Shown here in pieces: positions 24,155 through 36,900 of a stretch of 64,000 nt of DNA. Numbering within the stretch: the stretch's first letter is position 1; each line of letters opens with the position of its first letter. Source of the stretch: Aristolochia californica (taxonomy: Eukaryota; Streptophyta; Magnoliopsida; Piperales; Aristolochiaceae); the NCBI GenBank assembly GCA_029961685.1, contig JARWKL010000010.1, positions 372,001 to 436,000 on the forward strand. The letters are read 5' to 3'. A program made the translations under genes and the position numbers. The notes under the pieces are model-generated. The model was not told the origin of the DNA and searched no databases. It saw only the letters and a list, made by a program, of their open reading frames with translations.

Positions 24155-26202
24155 TACCTAATCATAGATAAACATGCAACAGCAGGATTGGTTCATTGAA
24201 GATAGAATGAAGCAACCATTTTTTTATTTTATTTTTGAAAACCATGAGAAAGAAGATTATATTAAGAAGACAGCCAGAGGACGCAATAGTACATCTAAGG
24301 ATTACCAAAATGGCTGTAATAAGAAACTCAAAATAAATCAGGAATAAATTAGTAACACTAATCAAATAGCAAGGCCGTTTCAAAAAAAATTAAACAGCAA
24401 GGCATTTCCCTCAATGTTGACAGGAAGCACTGCTTCTCGACAAGGAATCAGCTAAGCAGTTTGCACTTTTTGCCATATGAACCATGAGATAGTCAAGGAT
24501 CAACAGATGTCCTTCATCACATCAGAGCATTGCATGAGGAAACGGCCCTTGGACTATTAAGTACATTGTTTTGGGGAATGTTGGTTACATCCCCAAACCC
24601 CAGCAAGACTTGGTTGGACGCTGCACGATTAAAACCCATGTGGCCTCGAGCCAAAGACCCAATCCAGAGACTATTAAATTTCCTTTTTTTTTTTTAAACA
24701 TTTAACCTTATACTCTGGCTAGACTTGAACTCAAGACATCACACTAGAACCCCCAACCACCCCTTCTGTGTGGGCATCAAAACCAAGGCTCATTCCAGAT
24801 TATTGAATACATAACTTTTGGAAATTTTCCTAATAAGGGATCCAAATTTCAATGAGCTCCAAAGAGGGCATTAATATGGCCTATTTCAAAAAGGACAAAT
24901 CCCAACAGCTACATGGTTCAGTTAACTAACCTTAATGATATTTTCCTATTTTTCAAAATAAAGATACCATCACTTAGTGTTCTTTCTAACCCCTCCTTGT
25001 AAAGCAACATCTGAAGGAAGGACTTATTTGACTAAAAAACGAGAAATCTCAATCCTCTTCCGAAAATAGTCCATACACACGTCTTTTGGAATTCATCGAA
25101 CTTTAAAGCCTTCCTATGGAAAAGTTTCACTTCTTAAGGATATCCGTACTTGAAATTTATTTTAAAGTCAAAATTTTCCGCCAATTTCCAAAGCTCAAAA
25201 TAATTACATCTATTTCATCTAGTAGACTTAAATTAGCTCCAGCATCTGACGAGAGTAGAAAGCATACGTTCTTGTCAGATCAACGAGCTCCGGATTTCCC
25301 ATTCAGCTCAATCATGAAATTTACTCCTCCACATAAGGAACCGATATTTCCGCAAAACACGAAAGGCAAACAAAAAAATTCCGATAACAGCAAGAAAAAT
25401 GTCTCAGATTAAGATAGAGAAATAAATAAAAAGAAGAATAAATCAATTTAGCAAGCGAGAGACATGATCGAAGAAGACGATAGATTGAAAAATTAACATT
25501 ACCGAAAAAGGGACTACTTGTAAGGCGAACTAAAATTTGCTAACTGAAACCCTACCTACTAGTCCAATGCGTCATTCACCACGATCGCAGCTGGATAACA
25601 AAGCCAGATTCGACGCTGAGAAGAGAAAACGATGAAAAAGAAAGAGAAAAAAAAAAAAAAAAACACAGAGCTCCAGGGAGAAGGGAAGAGAAGTCTTAGC
25701 ACACGCAAGGGAGTCTTGCGCGACCCAGCCCCGAAGTAAGAAGAAAAGTGGGTCCCGCACGATGTGGGACCGCAAAGTACCGGTATTAAATAGAACCAAA
25801 ACTCGGCTTTCAAAGAATTTACCTAGACCGGAGTCATCAATGATCACAAATGCTGGGTAGTTGATGTGTCTTGCAATTGATCGTCCATTGAGTAAAGACT
25901 AAAGCATCATAGCAGGTTCATAAAGAAAAATGTAGATTGAGAAAATCCATTTAATGGCAAACTACAAAGACCAGGTGAAGTATATTTTTATACACAATCA
26001 AATCTGTAGAATTCTCTGTAGTCTCTCTTTTAAGTTTTTGTAATGCAAAAATCAACTGTCCTTCACAATCCACAGGCACAGTCGATTACTCTCTTCTTGC
26101 TTTGTCTGCATTACCCTTTACATCAATATACAGTTACAAACCTAACTTGGAAGCTTAATTCCTTGTATAAGACCCCCATCAGAGAAATGAATGTCTGCAC
26201 CA
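24155..26202. other. ATG4 upstream region and WLM-PUB 3' region
   Basis: Contains the presumed ATG4 leader intron, its untranslated first exon and promoter (about 25560-25850, with a long A run at 25649-25663 on the + strand), and the 3' flank of the WLM-PUB gene. No other gene. A T-run segment at 24660-24790 resembles degraded repeat sequence but could not be assigned. Confidence 0.4.
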
Positions 26203-29200
26203 CTACGCAACTGATGTCTCCAGGGAAGATTTGGCAAGCCACAGCAGACCAGGGTCATTCCTCTTGAGCACCAAGTAGGCTTCTGACCTCCCAATCTCGT
26301 CGAACACTATGTCTTCATAGAAACCAACTATGGAGAGAACTTCCATTGCAGCTGTTTAGAAAACAATCAAGGAAGCAAATTAGCACGGCAATGTTTTCTT
26401 TACAGGAACCTTCAACAGGATTGTGTTTCTTATTGATAGGTAGAGATCATTGATAGGAGCTCAAAACAATTGAAGATTATAGATGTAAGGAAAGAAAACA
26501 CACCTTTACAGCTAGCCACTTCCCTCTGGAAGACAGGATTAGCCTATGATATTTGAGTGCCAGTGATCAGTACGGAAAACTAAAAGTTGTAAGACCAGAT
26601 GTATCTAAAGCATGAAGATAAAAGAAATACCTTCCGAAGCCTTCTGAATTTCGTCTCATCCGGATGTTCTATCACATTCCCGCCAAGGAGACGGATGTTC
26701 ATAAAAATAATTGCATTAAACTGAATGATGCGGATGGGGTAAACCTTTCAATTACCCTATGATCTTGAAAAGTGTCTGAAAGATTGAAACAGCCTCTACT
26801 GGTGTTACGTCAGATCGAATGCTCTCAACAGCCTTCTGAAGACGGTGACAGATTGCAGAAACAGGGTCTTCAACAACTTCTGGAGACTGCTTTTCCAGTT
26901 GGCGGAGCCCATGTGATACTGATGTATTACTAGACGAATCAATTTCTATTTTGTCATCTGGATCAGGCTCATGAGTTTGCCCTTCAGAAATTTCTGAGAC
27001 TGTTGAAGCTGCGTCAGAAGCTTCCTGCCTGGACCTACCATCCCGACTTACAGGTTTTCTTGCAGGATCAACATGCACATCATGAGTTCCAGGTTCACTG
27101 TGTTTCAATGAGGAATCATGAGAGCTTGGTACCTTCTGCTTCTCATGAAACACTGCTTGTCTCACAATCTTCACTGTTTGAGAGTCATCCAGATCGGCTT
27201 CATTCAGAACCCCACTGAGCTTTACTGATTCAGAATTATCGAGATCAGGTTCCTCACATATTGATGGTACCACAGGCATCGTTGCTTTATCAATTATAGA
27301 ATCATCAGGATCGGGTTTCATATTCTGTTTCATAAATAAGGCATCATCAGGATCTGGTTCAGAATTCTGTTTCACATCTAACCCATCATCAGGATCAGGT
27401 TCTGCACTCTGTTTTATATCTAACCCATCATCAGGATCAGGTTCTGCAATCTGTTTTGTGTCTAACCTATCATCAGAATCAAGCTCATCATACTCCTTAT
27501 TGCTAGACAGATCATTATGGATTCCATTTGTTGCCATGGGAATCTTGATTCTCATAGCCCCTTCAGGCAGAGAATCATTAGGATCAGGTTCATATTGCAC
27601 ATTTAACAGACGATCATAAGCGGCAGCCACTGATGATTCATGAGCACTAGAGAACAGGTTTTGTGACTTGCCCCCAAGCTTTTGAACTGTACTTCCTTGT
27701 CCTACATAACTTTCTTCTTCAAAATCATCAAACCTCTTGAAGCCACTTAATGTGCGATTTTTTGATTTTGTCCAGTCCAAGCTAGCTGCTTCTTGGTTCA
27801 GCTGTCCATAAAGAATTGCAAATCAAGGATGAGAACATGCTAATACTGTTAAAGCTGCTGGCGAAATGAAGTGATACTGCAAAACCAGAGAGGTCTTTCT
27901 ATTTGTTAAGCCAAATTGAAAACAGCTTAAAAAATGTAAGTAAAGTACTACAATAACCAAAAAAAGAAAATTATTAAGGATTTTTTTTCCTTCTTTTAGG
28001 ATTGAAAACTCTTAACTTATGTGTTAATTGCCTCGTGATCCAAGTTTCCAAATACCAGGGTGAAAAGAAAATTTACCTGTCCGTCTAGAGCATAGAAATT
28101 TGCATCATGTTCAGAGTACACCATGTGAGCCTGAAAAGAGAGAGAGAAGGGTCATCGAAGATCTTGTCATTTGTTCCTTGAACAACAACTGTATTTTCTT
28201 CAATATGGAATCTGTTGGCTTACAAGTTCGTGCAATAAAGTCTTCTTGATGCTCTCATACTTCCTGAATCCCTTAAGATCATCAGTCCTAAGACGCAAAG
28301 ATATCTCCTCCCCATGGTTCTGGATCAGTAAATAACCAAACAAAAAGAAAAGAAAAAAAGGTCAGCATGAAATCTGTTTATTATTTTTAACAAATAGCAA
28401 GGGCAGCGAATGTTACCTTGTTGAAACCAAGAAGGCATATAGGACTAATACCAACATATCCCTCAGGTGCCATCTCTGTCATAATTCCAACTCGCCAACG
28501 ATGCTTAGAAACATACCACATCTTTTATAAGTCACTCATTACAAAATTATAGCAAAAAAATCATGAAGTTGATGAGACCTGGCTCAACAGCCCTGCACTG
28601 AGTTTAATGAACTTTGGCACAGGTCTCAGTGGCCTTGTTCACATCCAGGACAGTTATAAAGGCAAGTCAGGCTCAATTCAAAGTTACTATGCTTCCACTA
28701 CTAATTAAGCCTACCGGAGAAAAAGTATAAATGAAATTTTATTTTTCTTCACTAGAAGAATTTCAGGAATTAACTGGAGCTTTCTGATAGCAAAAATACC
28801 AGGCCAATCTAGTATTGTAATGAACCAGAAAATATAAAGAGTACAACCAGAATCGAAAGACTGTAGTGAATACCTTATTCATGATAGAAACAATGCCTGG
28901 ATCACTAGCAAGCATGTGCATTCTTCTTAGTGCCTCGGAAGGTGGGGGATTTAGCTGTAGAGCAGGAAATAACATCAACTAAATGCAATAACATTAATGA
29001 GTCTGTTAACCACATCTTGCTGATCAAGTATCTCGAATAATACCTAAGTACAGGTATCCTTGAGCAGCCTATTGTATATTTGACAAGAGAGACCACCTGA
29101 ACGAACCATTTTATCAGTTGAATTTTAAAAGGAGGCCTTTCTCGTTTACTAAGACAACACCTAGATGCCTCAACTGTGTAACCACATAACTGAACACATT

Positions 29201-31331
29201 TTTCACTGAGACAGACCTGCAAGTTTGCAGTGAATTCTAAAATGAGGCTTTTCTGGCACTTTCAGGCACAACTATATCTCTAAATTGTGTAACCGCATAG
29301 CTATACACTTTTTTGCACCGATGCAGACATGCAAGTCACATATTTAGGCCACAACTAGATGTCTAAACTGTTTAAACATATCTGTACACATTTTTGCACG
29401 GAGACAGACATACAATTCCAAAGTGTCCCTTCTTATAGTAGTCCAAGTTTACCAAAAGCGGGATGTACACTAATTAGCTCAGCCATTCCCTACAGTCACT
29501 AAGGCTGAAAACTTCTCGCTAACATCCTTCAGAAGAAGATAATGGTTAAATCCATCCAATCTGGTTGAACGTAAACTACTGATTCCTCATCTAAAGATTG
29601 ATAGATCATTTCATGTCACATTTTTTTAAAGATAAAAAAAAAAAAAAAACTGTAAACATTACTCTATCCCCACCCTTGCATCAATGCAAGCAGTCCACTC
29701 AATGCCTATGGTAGTAATCATCACTGATAATCTGCGTTTCAACATGTCAAGACTTCCTTCACTACTTCTATCCATGACCTTAAGATTATGGAATTATACA
29801 GAGTTCAGATCTGCTAGTTTGGTTGGACTAGCAACTCAGTAGTTCAGAAATTGAGTGAGGGGCACAATCATCTCACTTGCTGGACCAGGGAATGGCCTCC
29901 TGTTTCTAACCAGCAGAAGCTCCCATTGGGCAGCAGGAGCTCCCGCCATTGACATTGTAAGGAATACCCCTCTTGTGTCTGGTGGAAACTCCCACCGAGT
30001 AGCAGGAGCTCCAGCCATTAACATTGGAAGGGAGAGGGCCCACAGTGGTAGCTCCTTCCAACAACAGAAAAGGGGGAGGAAGGGCTCTCCCCCTCCCAAT
30101 GTCAACAACAGGAGCTCATGCTGAGGACACAAGCTCCTACTAAAGAAAATAAGAACAGAAGGAACCCCCCTCCCCCTTCCAACATCGATGGCAGGAGCTC
30201 CCTCCAAATAAAAAAGGGGAAAGGGGACCAACCACCGTCCAGCATGTGATGGAATGTGAATACATGTACCTCTTACTCATTAGCTGGATTAGTAGATCCA
30301 AACTAAGTATACTTCTTAGTAAAGAAAATTTATAAATAAAAAAAAAAAGAATTATTTCCTAGTAAATTTATGTGAAGCCAAATCAAAACCCTGGGGCCAA
30401 AATTCATCCCTTCTGAAAACTGAGACAGACCTCAATCCCAGGTATTTGAAGTGTGCGGAAATCGCAGAAGATGTAGGTTCCCTGTGGAAGTTTCAGAATG
30501 GCTTGTGGCTTCTTTAGCTGACGTTGCCTTTGCCTCTTCTCCTCTTCATCAAAACCAAGTATTCTCAGGTCTGGCTTTGAGTTGTTTTGTGACACTGCTT
30601 CTATTTCATCTTCAAAGACACCCATCATTCTAATAGACTTTCCCTGCAAATAATAGTAACAAATGAAAAAACAAGTAATATTAATAAACCAATAGAGCAA
30701 AAGCAATTTAGGTGAATGACCTGAAACTGTACAAAACAGCATTTATCTTTGATAATATGAGCAGACACGCTCAAACATACATATTCAAAAGATTAGTGTA
30801 TGAAAAAAACATGAGACAGTCCTTTAAGTCTTGCATTCTGAAACCATCTATATGAAAAACAGGACAACAATGCAGAGAACAAGGCATACTATCCAATATG
30901 GCCTAGAAAACAACAGTCAAGACCCTTGCTCCTCATTTAAAGTTGTATATCATAATATGCCCTTCTCGTAGAAGTTAAACCACATCCTCCCTAAATTAAA
31001 TAAAATATGTGGCTAGATCAACATACCAAATTAAATAACCTAAATATAATTTTAGATTGCAAATGACATAGTCTTGCAAACCTCTTCTTACCTCAAGAAC
31101 ATTTGTGTCCTGCAGGCTTAATCTCGAGTGATCTTCTGAGAACGGTATTAACAAACCAGAACCTTTGCTAGATCGTGGAACTAGAAGCCGCATGGTATCT
31201 GGTCTGACATTAGTCAACCGCTGAAGCTCTTCACCTAGCGCTTTAATAGTTGAGTTTGAAATAAGCTCCACATTCAATTCTCTACCTCTCCAAATGACTG
31301 ATATATTAAACATTTCTTGTTCTTCAGCCAT
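26203..31331 (-). CDS. Ubiquitin-like / WLM metalloprotease / PUB-domain protein
   Basis: A homologue of Arabidopsis At5g35690, related to yeast Wss1. Family role: zinc protease and CDC48-linked protein quality or DNA-protein crosslink repair; the plant role is unproven. Exons in gene order: 31092-31331, 30431-30643, 28874-28954, 28417-28503, 28224-28319, 28077-28130, 26756-27801, 26631-26679, 26504-26543 and 26203-26351; 2055 nt, 684 residues. Ubiquitin-like fold: residues 1-90. WLM: PPPSEALRRMHMLASDPGI onward, with zinc motif HELAHMVYSEHD at 237-248 split by an intron. An acidic spacer carries EPDPDD repeats (about 332-540). PUB: about 572-684, ending GLLWLAKSSLE. The intron between 26679 and 26756 fits by phase and homology but ends GG, not AG. 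Unspliced, the protein stops after FKIIG at residue 606. The ATG at 31331 starts MAEEQEMFNI; an untranslated exon may lie near 32860-33000. Confidence 0.88.
26680..26755 (-). other. 76-nt intron with non-canonical GT...GG ends
   Basis: Donor GG|GTAATT. The coding frame resumes at GAATGTGATAGAACATCCGG, preceded by CTTGGCGG. Joining here restores FKIIG-NVIEHPDETKF, the conserved PUB sequence, in phase. The nearest upstream AG (in CATTCAG) leads to a stop within a few codons. A single base change of the last GG to AG would make a normal acceptor. Confidence 0.75.
27290..27495 (-). repeat. Coding 42-bp tandem repeats (EPDPDD units)
   Basis: Four to five consecutive 14-residue units of the form (A/S)EPDPDDGLD.KQ. 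lie in the WLM-PUB protein. Further isolated EPDPND or EPDPDD copies occur on either side. The middle units are the most alike at DNA level (GGATCAGGTTC phrases), consistent with unit duplication. Confidence 0.85.
29151..29416 (+). repeat. Three diverged ~72-bp repeat copies in WLM-PUB intron
   Basis: Copies at about 29151-29223, 29264-29335 and 29346-29416 share ACAAC.CTA.AT..CT.AA.TGT followed by CACATTTTT..C..GAGACAGAC. The spacing is irregular. No known element recognised. Confidence 0.65.
29911..30207 (+). repeat. GC-richer segment with repeated AGGAGCTCC palindromes
   Basis: Within an otherwise AT-rich intron, about 300 bp holds several copies of the motif GCAGGAGCTCC plus variants, interspersed with CATTGGAAGGGAG and its inverse (CTCCCAATG). 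It is open on the minus strand (29836-30231), but the translation looks like repeat-derived low complexity. Confidence 0.55.
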
Positions 31332-33991
31332 ATTATAGTTGAATGGTAAACAACAGATAGACTGCAAAAGAATGTGAGATGATGTTAACAAAAAACATAT
31401 ATTACAGTTTTATGAAGAAAAAAAAAGCAGAATGCCCAAAAAATATATACATGATAAATGGCTACAAACTAAACAAAAAAGTTACCACAAATACAACAAG
31501 ATTAGTTTGAGAAATTGGGATCAGAAAATCTGATATTTAACCCACTGTTAGACAATATATGAATCAATAAAAAGAAGTTCCTCAATAAATGACCTGCATG
31601 TGAAAATAAACATTGAAGAGGAAGCAAGAGAAATAAAATATAGAAAATGTCAATATAACTCTCAACTGAAGCAAATAACCAATCGCCATCAGCATTAAGG
31701 TAGAAACCATAATCAACTCTGCTACATGAATGACATTGACATTATACTTAGACACCAAAGTAACTATCATAAGCTTGATACAGAATTTACATGGGTCAGG
31801 CTAAAAAATAAATGCAATGCTTACAAAGTCCTCGGCAAAGATGCAGGCACAGAGCAAGCTCACTGGAAGCCAAATATTTTCCTTTCTCAACTACAGGGGC
31901 ACACAAGCATGTAAAGTTTGAAGAAATTGAAGCACATAAATTCAGGGGATGAGCAACAAGAGATTTAAGGCTGTAAGAATGTAAAAGAATAAAACCACAG
32001 CCTTCAAAAGCCTACATGAACTATTAGTATCACACAGAGCACAAAATGATCACCTGATTATTATACAATCCAGGCACCCGCACTAGTGAGGGTGTATCAG
32101 TGACATTCTTGAATATCATATGATACATCTCAGATTTTGAAGGAACCATAACATCTCATGTTTTCTTTTTTCTTAATAATTTCTTTAAGCCCCAGACAGG
32201 ATGTCATATTAATCAATACATATTCGCCAAAATGTATCAAATTTTAAGGACCCCAGTCCAGTACCCAATAACGACACGCCCTGCCATGATTGCCACAGCT
32301 AAATTAGTAACAGAAACAAGGCTAAAATTTTACCCAATCGTAATACCATGATTCCAAGCTACATCTCCGGTAGAATCAAGAATGCCATTCATCTCAAAAT
32401 CAACCAGAAGCAACAGACAGTAACACAACCAATCAACTCAATCATGGGTCAACCAAAGTACGAAAATTAAACAAAATCAACTCAGAAAGGAAAAACTAAT
32501 GTTCTGTCAACAGAGCAATAGGAATCCCAATGGAAACCACCCAATTTCGATAAAACTAGGCAAGATCCTCACAGAACTTCCTTCGCCCAATGAACTACCA
32601 ACCAAAAACGCCAATAGACAAAAATTTCGATTCAGCAAGTATCAAAATAAATCGTCCCACAAAATTCAGAATAACAACTCGCGCCCCTAACCCCAAACAC
32701 CAAGTCAATTAATAAAAATGATCCACCAAACACAAGAAACAGCAACAAGCAAAAATTTCAGTATAAATATAATACAGAATTTGTTCAATTAACTAAAAAA
32801 AAATCGAAGTATCGCAACTAAATTTCGAATTTCACACAGCGGAGCAAAAGAATTACCCAGCAAACGTGGATAGGGGCGGAGGACGAAAGGCTCGCGTTCC
32901 GAATGAAAACAGTAATGACTCGGGGTGGCGCGAATCAGTGTCATAGGCGGCCGGACCGCCTTGGTCGAATATTCGCGAAGGGTGGTCTCGAAATTTGGAT
33001 ATGACTACCTGAGGAATTCCTAAAAATGCGCCAGAACGAGCTGCGAGGAAGGCGACGTATCGTGGGGGACCCATTAGTGTGACGTCGACGTACTTCGCCT
33101 CACGTTAGTTATCTGGGTAGTATCTACATCAGATCCAAATTCGAATCTAAGGTTAAAGTTTTCACATTTGATTGAGATTTTTAAGAAAATATCAACAAAA
33201 ACATGTTTAGATTTCAAAAGCCCGCGAAAAAAAAAAGAATAGTTGTACTGAGAACGAGTGAGATACAATAGAAAACTTTGGACAACCTATGGTTTATTTA
33301 TTAATTTTCTCTTCTCTACTAGAATGCGTCTAAATCCTCTACTGCTTACGATGATTGGCTAATTAGATAATGGTAACTATAGGCTTACAAAAGTGAAGGT
33401 AAGTGTTTGCAGTGTGATGACTGAGAAATAACAAGCAGGATGAGAAAAAGAAATCAAGAAAGTTGTTTTGACAAGAAAAGTGGGAGAGATGAAGATGATG
33501 AGCAACTGTATCACAAAATTATGAAGACAACTATGGTTTAACTTCAGGAAACTGTGGTAGTAGAGTTTTCCAAAGAACAAAAACAGAGATAAAAGTGAAA
33601 GCAAGCATTTCAGATGGAAGTAACATATATGCAACTGCACACTTGTTATTGGTACATTATCAGATCCTTTTTCACTTCACATGCTGTTAAGTGACTGTTA
33701 AGTGATTGTTAGAGAGAGATTCTTAGAGGGACAGAGGGGACTGTTTCTTCACAGTCATCTACCCCAATGAGCAAAAGCCAGTCTCTGCACTTTCTTCTAT
33801 TTCCACAGATCCTTTCAGGCTACCACATACCTCTACATCGAATTTGAGACCCAAAACCAGCTTCATTGATATCGATAATCAATTGTAGTCCATAAATGTG
33901 TGTTTGGTGACCAAAAGCCAACCCACATAACGAGAAAAGATTATGATACATCATTGGGTAATCAGATGGTAGGGACTGGTATGAACTAGGT
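31332..33991. other. Upstream region of WLM-PUB gene and 3' flank of EAR-motif gene
   Basis: Probably holds a leader intron for the WLM-PUB gene: an acceptor TTTTGCAG lies shortly before its ATG, and a GC-richer block at 32860-33075 could be the untranslated first exon. That block carries a 73-codon minus-strand ORF (MGPPRYVAFLAARSG...) that ends at a possible donor and is not in frame with the main protein. No other gene seen. Confidence 0.4.
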
Positions 33992-36900
33992 TTACATTCT
34001 CATTTTTAGATCAGGTGCCATAGACTTTCTTTTCTGTCTGCCTTTGGTTTCTGAATTTGACACAGGCTTCATCTCCACATCACCGCCTTCACTTTGATCC
34101 TTGTTTCCATCATGGGCTTTCAAACCCAAGCTTAAGTCCAGACTAGTTTCATTCAGGTCCTGTTGTCTGCTATGACCTTTTTCCTGAAATATGCAAACAC
34201 AAGTTAATTTGAATTTCATTCAACTCACAGTCCAGAAATACGTAGTGCAGGAAAGCATCATGTAACTCCATATCAGTTTGACCATTCTACAGTAGAAGAA
34301 TAACATTGCATAGCCATAGTGCATGAAAGCATCATGTAATTCAATGACATCATTTGAGCATTCTACAGTAGTGAAATAGCATTGCATAGCCAGACTTATC
34401 GTTGAGGACTACTGTGCCAGCTAGTCGTCAATAAAATACAAAATACCCATCCGAGACAAATCAAGACATGATTCATCAGAGAAAAAAATTACTCTATAAA
34501 GAAGAATTCATGCAATGATTTTTTTTTTATCCTTGGGTTTGATTATAAGAAAACTTGAGAGGAACAAAAACTTTTGAAGATACAGATCTCATAGAACTAC
34601 TCTCTCAACCTATTCACAAATTATTTGCAATAAATACTCCTATGGTCGAGATTCAAAGCCAACTCTCCCAAAAGGTAGATTCACACGGATGGTTGCAGAA
34701 TCATGATGTACATCACATAAGGGCCAATATCATCTGATATTATGTTTGAAACGAATATTTCTCAGATATTGACCACTGTCAGGTGATTCTATGTAGACAA
34801 ATAGGTTGACACAGACCAAGACAATTGTTCATATTGGTAGCATAGAAAAGTTTCTTTTGGTTCCTCAAACCATATCTGTTACAGATAAGGTAAACCATTT
34901 GAACCTCAAACTCACTTGATTATGACTAATCAACTTTTTGAAAAAGTGACATGAATAAACCACAAATAACATCTTCCAACAAGAATTGAATGCATTAAGA
35001 AAAGAAAATGAATGAAGCACAAGACACGCGGGAAGATCTTTGACAATATACCTGGTTTTCTTCCATTTCCACACTATTTACATGAGGTTTTCTATCATTT
35101 ACAGCAGGGGATGAATCAGAAATCATATTTTCAGCATTTGGCTTAGAATCTTCTTCAACGTTCTCAGCTTCCTCTTTCTTCCGTTCTGCAATTATGGATA
35201 TCTGTATTTTGGCCAAGCCACAGAATGAGAAAGATCTAAACCAATAAGCAAATTACTTAAAACCCAAATACCATTTCCTCAAGTGAATTAACGGAAACAT
35301 AAACAAGTGAAACCAGCTTGAATACATAAATACTAGAATTGATCTGTAGAACACATCTGCTGATCTACTGTCAATCCAATAGATCATGCACTTACATGCA
35401 CGTTGGAATTGACAGCCTTATGAAGTAGGAATTTTTTTTAATTCATAACAGGATGACAACAATAAGATCACAATAAAACCTGTAATAAGGATCAATGACA
35501 CCAAAATGACTTTAGAAGCTCGGAATGAGAACACCATCACCACAACTAAGAGTTGTTTGAAGCATCTAAGAAAACAGTATTTTTTTTATTTTTTTTAAAT
35601 TATTGTTATGATTCCCACCTCGTCCCACTTAAAAAATGCATAGATTTAAGTGTTGGGACATCTTTTTCCTGTTTTAGTATTTTTTGAGATGCTTTCGGTT
35701 AAGAAAATGCAGAGCCAAGATGCAGTGCTGGACCGTCCCACAATAGTGATTAAAATGTGGAATAAAGCACCACAAGACACCCAATTAAGAAAAAAGTTAA
35801 CTAAAGAGATGGTCAAAGTTTGTACTGTACTGCAGTGACGCCATATGTTTCTTCCAATCTTTCCTGAGAAGAGCCATCCATAGTGAAAAAAAAAATAGCC
35901 ATTGATTTATTTGACCATATAAATGAGCCCCAGTTTACCCCCTTAAAATCATCATGTCAACACAAATCATCTGCAGCTACTAACAGATACAAAATAACAC
36001 CCAGAGACCGATTTCACCTACAAAATTACTGGCAGTAATAAAAACAATAGCAGAAATAATATTGTTTTAAAAAAAAGCATTTGTAACTTTACAATAGTAA
36101 TAATAACTCCTTGTAAACAACAATAATTATAATGTAGACCATCAAGAATGAGTGCTTCTCACGGGTCAAACATCAGCAACCATTGCCTGTGTCTATTCTA
36201 GGGACTCTTGAGGCATGAAAATTGAATCCTCCTGTGCACCCAATAGACTCCAGATGACCACCCTCTTGCACAGGGTTCATCCAAATCTCTAATGCTCCAG
36301 GAAACAATTTAAATTTTAAATGATATACAAGCCCTTTTTGCAAAATAGTAAACACCAATTTGAAGAAGCCAGACAACCAAATAAATATATTGCCTTGTAA
36401 TATATGTACCCTGAACCTAAAGCCACTGGTCTCCAATACTTGATAGGTACAAGTCATTTCTCCATGGTAACAACAGAAATTAGAATATGAAACTTCATCT
36501 TAGCAGATTAGCAATCTTACTGGAGCAAAGAAAATCAAATATTTTTTTCTGGAAAAATATTCAATTGAAACAAGGCAAATCTGAATCTAGACAAAACCTG
36601 ATGGCTACAGCCACCAAAGTCATACAATCTTATCAATAATATTGGTATCAAGAAAAATTCAAAAGTCAGATATATAGTCACAATAAACTCGTCTCACCTC
36701 AGTCAAAGTCTAGACAACAAGATCCCATAAGTAAAAAATTTCTTCCCATGATTCGTTATTGAGGAAACAGATCAAATAAAACACCTCCATCTAACCCCAA
36801 CCATAGAATGCAGTCACGGCAAATCAAAATAAGCAGAGGTCTCACCCATACAACTTATCAACAACGTTATGAAAAACGAACTATAAATGATTCTTTTTTT

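Noticed and set aside
32853..33074. 73-codon minus-strand ORF MGPPRYVAFLAAR
   Set aside because: Lies in the presumed untranslated first exon of the WLM-PUB gene and is not in frame with it after the likely splice. It could be an upstream ORF but cannot be supported as a gene.
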